NCBI RefSeq assembly: GCF_036373705.1
Contig: NC_089851.1
Location: 2,381,001-2,445,000, forward strand
Direction: 5' to 3'
DNA: 64,000 nucleotides
Origin: Amia ocellicauda
Lineage: Eukaryota; Chordata; Actinopteri; Amiiformes; Amiidae
How positions within the stretch are numbered: position 1 is the stretch's first letter; each line of letters begins with the position of its first letter. The translations under genes and the position numbers were made by a program. Of the stretch, positions 1-11,749 are shown one piece after another. Under the pieces are notes generated by a model. The model had not been told where the DNA came from, searched no databases, and was given only the letters and a program-made list of their open reading frames with translations.

Positions 1-811
1 CTGGAGACTGGCTAGGCCACTCCAGGACCTTAATGTGCTTCTTCTTGAGCCACTCCTTTGTTGCCTTGGCTGTGTGTTTTGGGTCATTGTCATGCTGGAA
101 TACCCATCCACGACCCATTTTCAATGCCCTGGCTGAGGGAAGGAGGTTCTCAGCCAAGATTTGACGGTACATGGCCCCGTCCATCGTCCCTTTGATGCGG
201 TGCAGTTGTCCTGTCCCCTTAGCAGAAAAACACCCCCAAAGCATAATGTTTCCACTTCCATGTTTGACGGTGGGGATGGTGTTCTTGGGGTCATTCCTCC
301 TCCTCCAAACACGGCAAGTTGAGTTGATGCCAAAGAGCTTGATTTTGGTCTCATCTGACCACAACACTTTCACCCAGTTCTCCTCTGAATCATTCAGATG
401 TTCATTGGCAAGCTTCAGACGGGCCTGTACATGTGCTTTCTTGAGCAGGGGGACCTTGCGGGCGCTGCAGGATTTCAGTCCTTCAAGGCATAGTGTGTTA
501 CCAATTGTTTTCTTGGTGACTATGGTCCCAGCTGCCTTGAGATCATTAACAAGATCCTCCCGTGTAGTTCTGGGCTGATTCCTCACTGTTCTCATGATCA
601 TTGAAACTCCATGAGGTGAGATCTTGCATGGAGCCCCAGACCGAGGGAGACTGACAGTTATTTTGTGTTTCTTCCATTTGCGAATAATCGCACCAACTGT
701 TGTCACCTTCTCACCAAGCTGCTTGGCGATGGTCTTGTAGCCCATTCCAGCCTTGTGTAGGTCTACAATCTTGTCCCTGACATCCTTGGACAGCTCTTTG
801 GTCTTGGCCAT
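1..811 (-). CDS. Tc1-like transposase, open to the window edge
   Basis: Cut-and-paste transposase of a Tc1 element; acts in the nucleus on the element's inverted repeats and inserts at TA. Reading down from the ATG at 811 ([20 protein letters not shown]), all 270 codons to base 2 are open with no stop or frameshift. The N-terminal part has the paired helix-turn-helix character of the family ([20 protein letters not shown]), then a basic stretch (RKWKKHK). The catalytic part shows the first Asp in [11 protein letters not shown] and the second in [12 protein letters not shown]. The frame leaves the window at EWPSQSP, just before the expected third acidic residue (normally 34 residues after the second Asp). 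The start is the first ATG after a TATAAAAG motif. Most genomic Tc1 copies are full of stops, so an intact frame is unusual. The rest of the gene and the other element end are not visible. Confidence 0.92.
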   Translation of the reverse strand, partial: MAKTKELSKDVRDKIVDLHKAGMGYKTIAKQLGEKVTTVGAIIRKWKKHKITVSLPRSGAPCKISPHGVSMIMRTVRNQPRTTREDLVNDLKAAGTIVTKKTIGNTLCLEGLKSCSARKVPLLKKAHVQARLKLANEHLNDSEENWVKVLWSDETKIKLFGINSTCRVWRRRNDPKNTIPTVKHGSGNIMLWGCFSAKGTGQLHRIKGTMDGAMYRQILAENLLPSARALKMGRGWVFQHDNDPKHTAKATKEWLKKKHIKVLEWPSQSP

Positions 812-853
812 GGTGGAGAGTTTGGAATCTGATTGATTGATTGCTTCTGTGGA

Positions 854-941
854 CAGGTGTCTTTTATACAGGTAACGAGCTGAGATTAGGAGCACTCCCT
901 TTAAGAGAGTCTCAGCTCGTTACCTGTATAAAAGACACCTG
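854..941. repeat. Perfect 32-bp palindrome with two TATA boxes
   Basis: Arms 854-885 and 910-941 are exact reverse complements around a 24-base loop. Each arm holds TATAAAAG. The copy at 861-868 reads on the minus strand toward the transposase ATG and is a credible core promoter. The copy at 927-934 reads on the plus strand, away from the gene. The hairpin lies between the inner direct repeat and the start codon. Confidence 0.85.
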
Positions 942-1370
942 GGAGCCAGAAATCTTGCTGATTGATAGGGGATCAAATACTTATTTCCCTCATTAACATG
1001 CAAATCAATGTATAACTTTTTTGAAATGTGTTTTTCTGGATTTTTTTGTTGTTATTCTGTCTCTCACTGTTAAAATACACCTACCATTAAAATTATAGAC
1101 TGATCATTTCTTTGTCAGTGGGCAAACGTACAAAATCAGCAGGGGATCAAATACTTTTTTCCCTCACTGTATGCTGTATTGGTGTTTATGCAGTTTATGC
1201 ATTCTGTTTGTATATACAAAAGTAATGCTTTTTCAACCAATAACTAAACTGAGTCGCTACTCATTAAATGGGGCAATTAGGCTCATTTCATAATGAAAAG
1301 GCTTTTAGTTGTTAATTGAGATACAATGTTGTTTTTCACAGCTACAGACTGCAATGTTAAAATATCAGAA

Positions 1371-1428
1371 TTATTATTATTATTACATTTCTTAGCAGAC
1401 ACCCTTATCCAGGGCGATTTACTCACAT
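1371..1428 (-). mobile_element. L2/SINE 3' tail fragment
   Basis: An (ATT)n run followed by CAGACACCCTTATCCAGGGCG is the reverse complement of the L2-type tail (CGCCCTGGATAAGGG-GTCTGCTAA). No coding part of the element is visible beside it. Confidence 0.6.
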
Positions 1429-1910
1429 TACTTTTTGCACACAATTACCTATTTAGACAACTGTTTTTATTTTTTATTTTAGTTTTTTTACTGGAACATT
1501 TTGGGTACCGTAATGCACCCAGTTTTCACATAATTTACTTTAACGACGAAGTAAACATTAATCAAGCATTTAAGAAACATGACATGACTTCATACAATCT
1601 TCACATAAAACTTAAAAATAAATGTTCATTCAACAAAACGACAGCATTCAATTGCTTCTGAGTTCCCCATCATTTACATTGTATGTATATACAAATACAA
1701 TTTAAAAAGTAATGGAATTTATGTTTATAATTTTTATAATTTAGAAATTAGCTATGGTATGATATAAATATACGGAAAACAAAGTGAAAACAAGCATGCT
1801 AATTTAAACATCATATTTTTCCAGTTTTCCCAGTTTCCCAGTATTAATAATTGTGAAATGTATTATGCCTTGAATTGCAGTATATTTTTGCACTTTGCAT
1901 TGCGAATATA

Positions 1911-1960
1911 TTTTGTAAGTCGCCCTGGATAAGGGCGTCTGCTAATAAATAAATAAATAC
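1911..1960 (+). mobile_element. L2/SINE 3' tail fragment
   Basis: GTAAGTCGCCCTGGATAAGG followed by GCGTCTGCTAA and (ATAA)n. This is the same tail motif that ends the L2 and SINE copies elsewhere in the window, here on the plus strand, about 480 bp from the opposite-strand tail at 1371. Confidence 0.6.
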
Positions 1961-3240
1961 ATAAAAACCCCATAATAAGTGCTGTAACGAGGCCGGGCAG
2001 TTTCAGTTGTGTGTCTGATGGCTGAGCGCAACGACAAACAAGCAACTGTCTCTCTGGAAACACGAGGAGAACTCGAACACGTTGAAGCCGAGGAGCACAT
2101 TTAATTTCATTCTTACAGTTTCTCACAAACCACTTGAATTTAATTATGTGGAAGATTTCATGATGTCAGTCTATGACAATTAGAAAAAAAAAAAAAGATC
2201 AGCTAACTGATTTATTTGTAATTAATGTATTAATTAGCAACCTTACATTTTGGTTGAAGATTTTGTTATAGGTTTGCCATGCAAAACTTTTAATTTGTTT
2301 TATTTTAAAACCTTCTCTTAATTTCCTTCACTTGGATATCACAGCTCTTTTATTTTCTGTAATGTGAATATAAATACATTAACTTTTATGCTGTTACAGT
2401 TGTTGGAAACTATGATTATATATTTAATCAACTTAATTGAAATACATTTTAAAACTCAGAAAACAACAGAAAAATATTAATAAAGGCATTTAGTTGGAGC
2501 TTCATCACTAATTTAAAATCAAATATAATGAATTGAAACAGAAGGTCCTTACTTGTGAGATGGAAATTGATGGAGATGAACAGAAGAAGCCACATTTCGC
2601 TGATCTGTGTGAAGAGTAATCAATAATCACACGCTGACATCTCTCAGTCTCTGCTGTGTCTAACAGCTCACAGCGACGGGGTGGGCAAGATACACAGCGG
2701 CTGTGTGTGTCGGGGCCAAGAGCCTTGTTTGGTAAAGATCAGGTACAGGCCGGGTTCATAGGAGCCAATTACAATGTGCAGCGCTCAGTGTGACCTTATA
2801 TGAAAGACACCGAGAGGTGCAGGTGCAGGGAGCAGAGCTGGCTGGCTCTCTGGGAGGAGCTGCTGTTTTACAAACCTTTTTTATAAACCTTTAACATTTT
2901 CTGGATACTCAATGTGACACTTCTGTATTTTTCCTCCTCGGGGTAAACAGTAGTTGAATGTGGCTTGTGTCTCTACATTATTTATTCTTAAAGACAGAGC
3001 TGTTGAGGGGCACAGCCAGGGTCTGAAGGTCCTTGAGGAATTGAGCATGAACTCCTGGAGTTTGATGCCCTGCTGTAGTCTATATTATCATTGACTGTAA
3101 GCATTTCTCACATTGTCGTTTGATTCTACATGTCGTCCTCCTGCAGCTGAAGCTGCCTGTGTGAGAGGCTCACTCAGCGGCTCTTCAGATTCAGGCTCAG
3201 GATCGCCATGCCTGATCAGAGAGCTCAGGGTGCCTGTGTG
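1961..3240. other. No gene recognised
   Basis: AT-rich DNA with short frames only. From about 2550 the composition becomes more GC-rich and precedes the receptor-type terminal exon at 3241. I see no splice-supported exon here. Confidence 0.4.
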
Positions 3241-3356
3241 ATGCACAGAGCTGCGTACAGCAGCGCAGTCACTCCCGGGACCCCACCTGCTTCAGCACCC
3301 AGAGCTCACTGAGCTCAAAGATGGAGGGAATAGACAGGGGCGCGCTGCTGTACTGA
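3241..3356 (+). pseudogene. Terminal-exon copy ending DRGALLY (receptor tail remnant)
   Basis: The plus-strand frame ending at TGA 3354-3356 reads RDPTCFSTQSSLSSKMEG then IDRGALLY. It matches the exon at 11619-11746 closely over its last 26 codons, and the flanking GT-rich DNA and the text CTCAACACTGTGGTCT are shared too. Upstream of RDPTCFS the match fails and no acceptor in the right phase is visible, so the 5' part of the exon seems lost. No matching Ig exons lie between the window start and here. It is probably the last exon of a former or off-window receptor gene. Confidence 0.5.
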
Positions 3357-3361
3357 GCTGC

Positions 3362-3400
3362 ACTGTGCGTGTGCGTGTGTGTGTGCGTGTGTGTGTGATG
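3362..3400. repeat. GT-rich microsatellite
   Basis: Imperfect (GT)n with GC interruptions, directly after the DRGALLY stop. A second GT-rich stretch lies at about 3678-3755. A similar (GT)n run follows the paralogous exon at about 11750. Confidence 0.7.
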
Positions 3401-4741
3401 TGTTCCAGGACTTGCCTGTGGTATGTAGTGAATGCTCTCAACACTGTGGTCTCTGTAAAGGGCTGGACTTGACTCACACACTGTCTCATGCACGCACACG
3501 CACACAGGGAATCTGCCTTGGCTGGAGTGAGGTTGGCAGACTGCCGTAAAAAAATTGTAACATCTTCAGAGATTGTATCTTTGAGGTTTTATGTTCAAAC
3601 AATATTTACTTTGGGGTGCACCTGCAGAGAGAGAGAGGCAGGGAGGGAGAGCTGGAGTACACTGCTGCTGTACTACTTGTGTGTGTGTCTGCGTGAGTGT
3701 GTATCTGTGTGAGTGCATGTGTGTGTGTATGACAGAGTCTGTGTGTGTGAGTGTGCACATATTTCTCGGGAGAGGGGGCCTGCCACATCTGTAGTAGTGC
3801 TGAACAATCAAATCAGGGTCCAGTGATGGTAAGACTCTGTGGACACGCAGTAATACACTTGTCTCTTCAGTCTGTTCAGTGCATTGCTCTGTCTCTGCCC
3901 ATGGTTTCTCAGTGAAATCAGTCCCTCAGTCCCCTCCCTGACCGCTGGCAATGTGCTCAGTAACCTGGCCGTTTTCTCATGATTGCACCGCACGCCTGCT
4001 CTGCTCTGTTGTGCTTTTCCATGGTTTGTATACTTTGCCATGTTTTACCATGATTTCATTGTGGTTTTGCCATGGTTATACAGCATTGTTAGGGACTGCC
4101 TAATAAAATGCTCAAAGATGAGTCTCATTGGTGTCCTACAATCTTGACAGTTTCCACAGTCCTTACTGGGTGTGACTTTCTTGCACCGGCCATCTCCACT
4201 AGTGAACAGTAAGAAGTGAGATGTGATATTTCAGTTGCCATATGGAGCATAACTGGCAGACACATCGACTGAAAATTGTTCTGCACTTAAAACCCCCTGT
4301 GTAGTTATAACTGTATAGTTCAGCTTAATTTCGGGCTCTCATCCAGCCTGGGGTAAAACCGCAACAGAAACTGAAAAATAAACTAGGAACTGGACAACCT
4401 CATTGGACGATCAATGGATATGTTTAATCAACTGCAGGCTGTTTTAAGAAGCAGGTTAACAGAAGTACAGTACAGCTGTTGGCAAGAGAGAAAGAGCAGG
4501 CATTAAAATAGAAAAAATAGCGGTCTTGTGAGCAGTTGTTGTTCATTAATAGTTTAGAGCAGCAGTGATGAGGAAGTGACATTTTCCCAGAAGCTTAGTT
4601 TCAGAGGGTGATGTCACTTTTTCTACACTCCCACAGGAAGCGCTGCTGTTTGGGGCATAAATTACATCGCACTGTGAGAAGTAGCTCAACACAGACAGGA
4701 ATTATTTGCATCAAAAGAACCCACTCTCTATGACTGTCTGA

Positions 4742-7700
4742 ATGGCTGCTGACACTAACACAAGAATGGCTGTGTTCCTCCTCTTCCTCGCTGGACTTCC
4801 AGGTAAGAGAAAATCAGTTACCCCACTGTGTGTGTATAGGTGTGTACATGCACAGCCTTGTGTGTGTGTGTGCATGTGTGCATAAGTGTGTATTTTGATA
4901 GGCTTGGAATCTCACACTTAAAAAATAAGGAAGCTTCTCCAGTCCAGTAAAGCTGAGATATTAAAAGGCCAGGAGGCACGAACTGATAAGACTCAGTATC
5001 TCCGAGTTAGTGATTGAATACACAATGTCTTCAGTTAGGATTTATTTAAATTCTTTGAAGAAAGCACGATTTTGATTAAAGGTTGCTGCTCTCACATGTT
5101 TATCAAATTTCAGTGATCAACATTTTGAAATTAATTTCCCTGTGTGTGTAGTCATTATCTTTTTGTAGATGTATAAGTTATTTTATTGTATTGTAGGATG
5201 CGAATTGTGAGGATGAAGGTGTCAGACAAATAAATAGATAAGTATTTCATAGAGTATGTATTAAGTTTTTGTGTTATGTAGTACTTGTGAAACTGCAAAA
5301 TCAGAGTCAGCCAATAGGGAAACAGAAGAGGATTAAAGGTGTGCAGAGTGTGCGTGTGTGTGTTTAAAGATGTGTGTGTTTATAGAAGCAAACAACATTA
5401 GTAAATTAGAAATATATTAAGAACATGACGCAACTGCACATAGCATTTTATAACTGGAATGATGTAAATTATAATACAAACAAATTATATTTCTAACATG
5501 TACTGTATGTATTTATGTATGTATATCTGAATGTATGTTACATCTAGGAAATTGAAGCATTTTATTATTTTTATTTTGTATTATTATTGTAATTAATTAT
5601 AATGAAGTGTGAATTGTTTTAATACAAATTTCAAGATACTGACAAAGTGTTATCATATGATTAATAGTTTTAATTGAGAAATGTAGTAAGATATTTACAG
5701 TTCCTTCCTCGTGCTGCTGCTGCAGGTGCTGATGCCGTGTCAACACTGAGACAGACCATCGTCCGGACAGGAGCATCAGTCACCATCCCTTGTCACTACG
5801 AGGACAAACACAAAAGCCATGTGAAATACTGGTGCTCTGGGATATTCTGGTTTAACTGTGTGACTGTAATACACACAAACAATCAGATTGAAAACAGTGA
5901 TAAAGTGTCCATCTCTGATGATCCAGTCCAGGGAGTCTTCACTGTGACCATGAGGGGACTGGAGACGGGGGATTCAGGCTGGTACTGGTGTGCTGTGATT
6001 GAAAACGGATTTGATAAAGGCGTATCTCTGTACCTCACAGTCACTGAAGGTAGGACCCTCATCAGAACCACGGCTGGCTTGACCCTTGGTGCTGGTTTTA
6101 CATTTAGAGTTATGAAAATGAAATCTCAAATGAATTCAATGTAACTCCTGCTATGGCTCAAATTAAACTAATACATCAAGCATCAATGCTTTTTCCATTT
6201 GGAATGTAGTTCTTTGAGGTTTCCTATAGTCTTTCAGTAGCCAACTGACTAACTAACTAATGTAATGTTATTTGTTAAGTGGTAGAAGTGGGGGGGTACT
6301 ATACATCTACAAGAAGACTTGAAGCATTAGAATGTTTTATCTAACCATTTCTTTCAGAATCTGTCATGCGAGTCATTGGGCATTAATGTCTGTCTGCAGA
6401 CGCTGCGGTGCCGTATGTGGTCAATCCCACAATAACAGGACAGATAGGAGGGGAGGTCAGTGTCCAGTGTCTCTATGGACACCCATACCAGTCCAGACAG
6501 AAACAGTGGTGCAGGAGTAGAGACTGGAGCTCCTGTCAGACAGCAGGAAGCCCTGGGACTGCAGGACACGGCTCTGTCCTGATCACTGACCACACAGCGG
6601 AGGGACTCTTCAGTGTGACTGTGAGCGGACTGCGGCCGGAGGACCAAGGCTGGTACTGGTGTGATATAGGGGATCAACAGCTTCCTGTTTACCTCAGTGT
6701 CACTAGCGGTAACAGAGCAGTTTTCACGCTGCAGACACCCACAGACATGGACTCCAGCTCGTTACAATAGTATGTCCATTTGTGGTCTTGTTGCTATACA
6801 TTTGTGCTTAAGTCATGCATTTTGTATTACATATCTTGTAGAAATTGGAATGTTTAGTTTAAAACCAATCAATTCTTATGTGATTAGAGTCCAATTTAGC
6901 ATGCTGTGTTTACATAATGCTCAACATGGACTTTAGCATTGAATTTCAGGAGTAAACAACCCCGGTTGCACCTCTATGGTTCCGCTTGACAACCTATAAA
7001 TACTGGCTTCTAAAGCACTCCCCTAGTGCATGCCACCTCCTCCCCATCCTTGTGCCTCTGCATCGGCTCCTCAGCTCATTCCTCTCAGCTGGGGTCTGAC
7101 AGTTGGCCCAATTCTGGCACGCTGTCATTTCCCTCAGTCAAGCGAGTAAAGCCAAAAGCTTCATACAAACCATCACTCACCCGAAAAGCTAGACTGGGGT
7201 TGTAAACTACTGAAGTTAAATTATGAGCAACAAACTCCATATCAACTATATCCATACAAATATGTGGCCAGTGACAGTAAGGGTTTTACATTATTTTGAC
7301 ACACTGCTAAATAAGTCACAAGAGTCGTGGTGCTGTCAGGCCATTATTTAAGGTATTAATGACTGGTTCGAGTTTGACATTATTTTAACACAACAAAACA
7401 CAAAGGTCCAAAGCAGGAATTGTTGAGTGAAAACAGAACCAACCAGGACTGTCTAAATTCGTAATTCAGTCTTAGCAGCTTAAAAGAAGTCCTGACACCA
7501 TGTCTACTGTCATGACTCTCTCCCGGCACATAAGCACAGCCAGTGTCTATCACTGATTCTCCTGCAGCCTTCCTGAACTCACGCTGAACGTCCTGGGGAA
7601 GACGACCATGTTCCTGCTCTTCTTGACCTGCTCCGTCATCGCCATCAGGAAGATCTGGAAGAACCGCAGTGAGTTACAACACCACTGTTCTTTCTGTTTA

Positions 7701-7959
7701 CAGAGCCATTTGTGACTCACCTTACGAAAGAGGAAATAAATGTGCACTGCAGTGTATATGTAGATAAGAACACAACTTGATATTTAAGCAAACACACCCG
7801 AGTATATCCCAGAGACACGTGTGCTTTGGCTGCAGGTTGCCTGTGGTCTTCATCATGGCTTTCTGCACAGGAGGACCTGCACAGTGTTGCTTTGGTCTTC
7901 ATCACAGGAATCACTCATCTGTCCTGTTTCCTACAGCCGCCAAACAAGATGCCCTTTGA
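4742..7959 (+). CDS. CD300/pIgR-like receptor gene 1
   Basis: Leukocyte-type surface receptor of the CD300/polymeric Ig receptor-like group; the ligand is unknown. Exon model: leader 4742-4802 (MAADTNTRMAVFLLFLAGLP), V domain 1 at 5726-6049, V domain 2 at 6400-6708, transmembrane exon 7568-7668, tail 7937-7959. V1 shows VTIPCHY, KYWCSG and the J-proximal DSGWYWCAV, with an extra Cys after KYWC as in CD300/pIgR domains. V2 shows VSVQCLYG, KQWC and DQGWYWCDIG. Both V exons begin and end in phase 1. The transmembrane exon encodes TTMFLLFLTCSVIAI flanked by GK and RKIWKNR. Donors and acceptors are canonical. Oddities: V2 (phase 1) and the transmembrane exon (phase 2 start) do not join in frame, so a stalk exon like that at 59379-59523 is missing or not recognised. 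The tail ends after TAKQDAL because of a 2-base difference from its paralogue. The V domains are sure; the 3' structure is not. Confidence 0.75.
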
Positions 7960-10330
7960 TGTCGACCCACAATGCCTGAAAGAACAGAAGAAATAGCCTT
8001 ATGAAGTATGAAGTATTATTGTACAGAAGAGAACATACCACATACCAAATTGAAGATCTGAGTCATCACCAAGCAGCAGATTCAGTGGTTCCAATGGTTA
8101 TTTTTTGTCAGTCAAATTAGATTAAATAGATGCCACCTGACCCCAGAACACAAAAACACTTGGGAATTCCCATAAAACATGTAGTAAGGTACTAGAGAGT
8201 CCAACAAAGTGCACAGATTCGGCAGGGTCTAATACCCATAAGGAGACTTCTACGGGTTGTCAAATAATGCAGGGAATGGACTGAGCTTTAGCGTAAGGAT
8301 GGTCAAGAGATGGATGGAGGGGGTTCTCCACCTGGGGAATAGTAAGTGGAAGAGGCACAACGGATACAGTGCCCCTGAAAGCCTACTGAGGGAACGGGGA
8401 CTGGTGACGTGGGGCCGAGCACCCCTGGCTGCCGTCTGGTCCTACTGGGACTTGGCTGCAGCAGTTTCCGCTACTGGAGGCATTCCCTTCTCTTATAGCT
8501 GATGGTGGCCTACTGGATGTTTAGAACTTTTGTAGGAAACATAGGGGTGTTGATGCTGTCTGGGCAATGCACTGAGAGGCTTTAGAATAAAACAAGAGCA
8601 GTACATTGGGACAAGCAATCGGTGCTCCAACAAGCCTCCTGAACCTCCCCCGCCCTCAGAGTAATATCTGATTGCCAGTGGAATGGAGGGAAAGAGTGAA
8701 ATTGTAAGACTACGCCAGAGGAGATGCTGTCTGCACTTATTTTAACTGGACTTTTGTTTCCTGCTGCTTTTGATCTTACAGTCCACCTCCACTTCACTCC
8801 CCACCACAGCAGCTCCACCCAATACAGTGTGAAGCCTGCTACACCAAAAGACGTAGGTTTATCACTGTACTTGAGCGACCTTACACTCTCTCCCTCTAAA
8901 CTGCTCCCAGGGACTGATAGACATCAGTCTGATGAATCCGGGTCATGGTACCAATCCCTTTTTATTCACTGGCGAAGAGGGCCCTGCTCTACTATCTAGC
9001 CTTAACACCTCTTGAGAAACCACACATACAGTCTGGTAGAGGAAACATATTCTGCAAGAATTAAGATACAGACAGAATTCAGGGTTACAGTCTTCATACG
9101 ACAAGGTCACAGCCATGAGTCTCCATTCTACTGCTTAATATGTTATGATCGTATAGTGATTTGTTTAGAAGTAATGAGTTCACATGAAACAGTATACAAC
9201 CTGTTTAAATTAATCAGTAACATTACCATTATTAAATCAGAAAGGACTTATTTTAAGAAAGTAATTGAGATTCAAATAAAATATTGTAAATATTGCAAAT
9301 AATAAAAACGTAATTAAGAATTTCATTAATATTAACAAACCGCCAGATTTCGTATTTAAATGTAACCTTAGCATTCAGTAATTGTATAAAATTAAATAGA
9401 CTTTAGCCTATGAGCTATTGAATAATAAAAAACAAAGCCCCCTGGTGGAGCTTAGTGAACTATAAACAGTAAACATACAATTATTTAGAAAATAAATTAG
9501 CATACCTGGAAGAATAAAGATAGACAGAATCCATGAAACACAACCAGAGCTTGCACTTTTGCACGGAATCAAAATTATCATTTTTAACTCCATATTTTGT
9601 GCATCATATGCAGTTACAAATGTGCAAACCAAATTAATACATAATTTGAGACTTTGTCGACAAATCAAGTTTGTTTGTATTATTGAACAATTGGACAAAC
9701 GAGCGAAATAAGGATCACCTTACCAGCAGCGAGAATCCTTTACTGCTGCCGATTTACAGAAGCAACACAAAATGGATGCAGCAGAGAAACGTAACCCTTT
9801 AAATGCCAGGTTGCATTTACTAACTTTTAAACAGTAATTTCAGCATTCATTTTAAACCATTATAACATTGAAGTTGTGTGTTTTACGATACAGACCTGTG
9901 CCCACCACAATACGACAGATAACACGTCCCTGGAGCCCCCCCAACAGACACATGGGCTGCCATGCCCGTCTCCAGAGACAGCACCACATTGCAGCTGAAG
10001 ATTTATTTTGTGAAACTCAGACATTCAAGGCACTTTATATATTCCATAGACCAGGGCAACAAACCCAAATACAAACTACAGGCTGCTAACAGAAGTGTAT
10101 GGATATGGGCATTAGACCAGCCCCCCCTGAAATTTAACATTACCGAAAAAGAGCACCTGGCCTGTTTGGTATCAACTGTAGGGTTATGCTTTGAGGGACC
10201 TGACGGCATGGCAACTCATTTGTCAGTTGGGGGGTCTCCAGCATGGACGTGTTATCTGTTGTATAGTGGTGGGCACAAGCCTGTATCAAATTAGGATATG
10301 TGAATAATTCTCACATTCCTCAAAGACATC
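7960..10330. other. No gene recognised
   Basis: Short frames only. The frame at 8724-8999 begins with a signal-peptide-like stretch (MLSALILTGLLFPAAF) but has no homologue I know and no splice support. From 9000 to 9860 the DNA is AT-rich. Confidence 0.35.
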
Positions 10331-10729
10331 ACACCCCAATACACATTCTGTAGGAATCAATGGAGAGGAATGGCAAAGACTGCTTCGATTTGAATTTGAA
10401 TTTTATTACCCCAAACCTGACCAATCAGAAGTTTGGAAGGAAAGAGATTAGAATCTCTTTGTCTAAAATGTATAAAAACAGAAAGTTAAAACTACCAATT
10501 TGGAGTGGTACAATTGGGAGTGGAACAACGTGGGAGGAGAAGCCAAGGAGATGAATTCCAGGAAGACTGAACAGAACCAGAACCAGAACTCCTCCACCAA
10601 AAACCTGAAAGCTTCGCAACTGACCTCAAGTGGACGCAGTCTGCCAGCCCTCCCCGCTATCGAAGTCTGCATAACTGACTCTCAGCAAACCACACAGGTA
10701 GTGTATTTCATGTAGATAAATTAGATAGA

Positions 10730-11175
10730 TCTCCTCTCACTCTCTTTTAATCTTATCCAACCTGCTTTTCTCTGTCCTATCTTTGCCATTACATGTCATC
10801 TATTCACATTTATAATAAACCTATATTTGTATCAAACAAAACAGCCTCAAGGTGAGGTGAATTAATGCAGATCAACCTCACCGCTAATCTGAGCTTGTAT
10901 TAGTAAAGTATTGTGGTAACCTGCGTATCAACTCGGTCTCATTTTCAGAGGACTTGACCGCTGTGGGTTGTATGTGTGGGGGTCACTAGATAACAGGACT
11001 TTATTCAGCAATTATTATTTCTTCTGATATCAATACAAGGCAAGCAAGCCACACTCCAGTTTAAAGTCCTAGGCCAATCGAAAGTACTTACTAACAATAA
11101 TTGTAATGATAAATTAAAACAATTTGTCCATTGAAACATTCTGCCTGTATCTTATCAGATCAGCATCCTTTCACT
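10730..11175 (+). repeat. Interspersed repeat, possible LTR fragment
   Basis: This stretch recurs in reverse orientation at about 32935-33345. Shared blocks include ATAAACATATATTT-like text, CAGAGGACTTGACCACTGTG, a GGGGGTCACTAGAT block, GGACTTTATTCAGCAATTAT and the terminal TATCAGATC-GCATCCTTTCA. A polyadenylation-like AATAAA sits near 10815. The element class is not certain, and I found no matching second LTR or coding part. Confidence 0.45.
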
Positions 11176-11618
11176 TTAAACTGTTTACAACACCAAAGAG
11201 TTATGATCCGAAATAACTGTGGGAATTATGTTTACTGTATTTGCATTTTAAATTAAATTAGGAGAAGCTCAAATGTAATCACTTCTGGAGTGTGTTTTAT
11301 GTCTAATCAAGAAGCAAGTATAATCTTAAACTGCAGGTTTTTGTAGTCACCAAAGGTCCCGGATATTGAAACCTTGAGTGAAATGTATGAAATGGCTGCT
11401 TCAGAAATGTGCTACATAGGCCTCAGATTTCCCAGAGGAAGAAGCAGCCTTTCTCCGAGATACAAGCACCTTCAGTGAAGAAAAGCCAAAAAAAACCGGT
11501 GAAAGGTTAGATAAATGATTGAATGAAGCTGCAGACGGTGTTTGGGGTTGGAGTTCTAGTGAACATCAACCATCTCGTCACATGATGACCAATAAAATGA
11601 AATTGCATTGCATCCCAG

Positions 11619-11746
11619 GCAGCTCCTCTGTGCGCAGTGAGAGCTTCCTGTCAGAGACAATCAGGGACTCCAGCACCTGCTTCAGCACCCAGAGCTCACT
11701 GAGCTCAGAGATGGAGGGAAGAGACAGGGGCGCGCTGCTGTACTGA
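11619..11746 (+). CDS. Terminal exon ending DRGALLY (putative receptor tail)
   Basis: After the acceptor TGCATCCCAG at 11618, a phase-1 frame reads SSVRSESFLSETIRDSSTCF, then STQSSLSSEMEGRDRGALLY and TGA at 11744-11746. The phase matches the donor of the receptor transmembrane exons (which end CGC A), so it could splice to gene 1's transmembrane exon at 7668 as an alternative, longer Ser-rich tail. It could equally be the last exon of a gene whose other exons are gone. The partial copy at 3241-3356 lies in the same relative place upstream of gene 1 as this one does upstream of gene 2. No tyrosine-based signalling motif is evident; the only Tyr is the final residue. Confidence 0.5.
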
Positions 11747-11749
11747 GGG

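Larger units (their letters stand above)
1..1169 (-). mobile_element. Tc1/mariner element with IR/DR-type end (partial)
   Basis: The 5' end of the element lies at 1169, next to a TA dinucleotide (1170-1171), the Tc1 target. Two direct repeats of the type GATCAAATACTTWTTTCCCTC sit at about 968-992 and 1144-1167, the paired inner and outer binding sites typical of IR/DR Tc1 elements such as the Sleeping Beauty type. The transposase gene starts at 811. The other terminal repeat is beyond the left edge. Confidence 0.9.

Noticed and set aside
171..578. 135-residue plus-strand frame
   Set aside because: Antisense shadow of the Tc1 transposase, which reads openly on the minus strand over the same bases.
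3269..3811. Several overlapping frames rich in THTHTHTH
   Set aside because: Produced by GT/CA microsatellites; no other coding sign.
6697..6936. Possible alternative last exon after V2 of gene 1 with a hydrophobic stretch (LVTIVCPFVVLLLYICA)
   Set aside because: The acceptor at 6734 is plausible, but there is no counterpart in gene 2 and the stretch may be chance; the conserved transmembrane exon at 7568 is a better candidate.
8724..8999. Frame starting with a signal-peptide-like sequence
   Set aside because: No domain, no splice context and no paralogue in the window.
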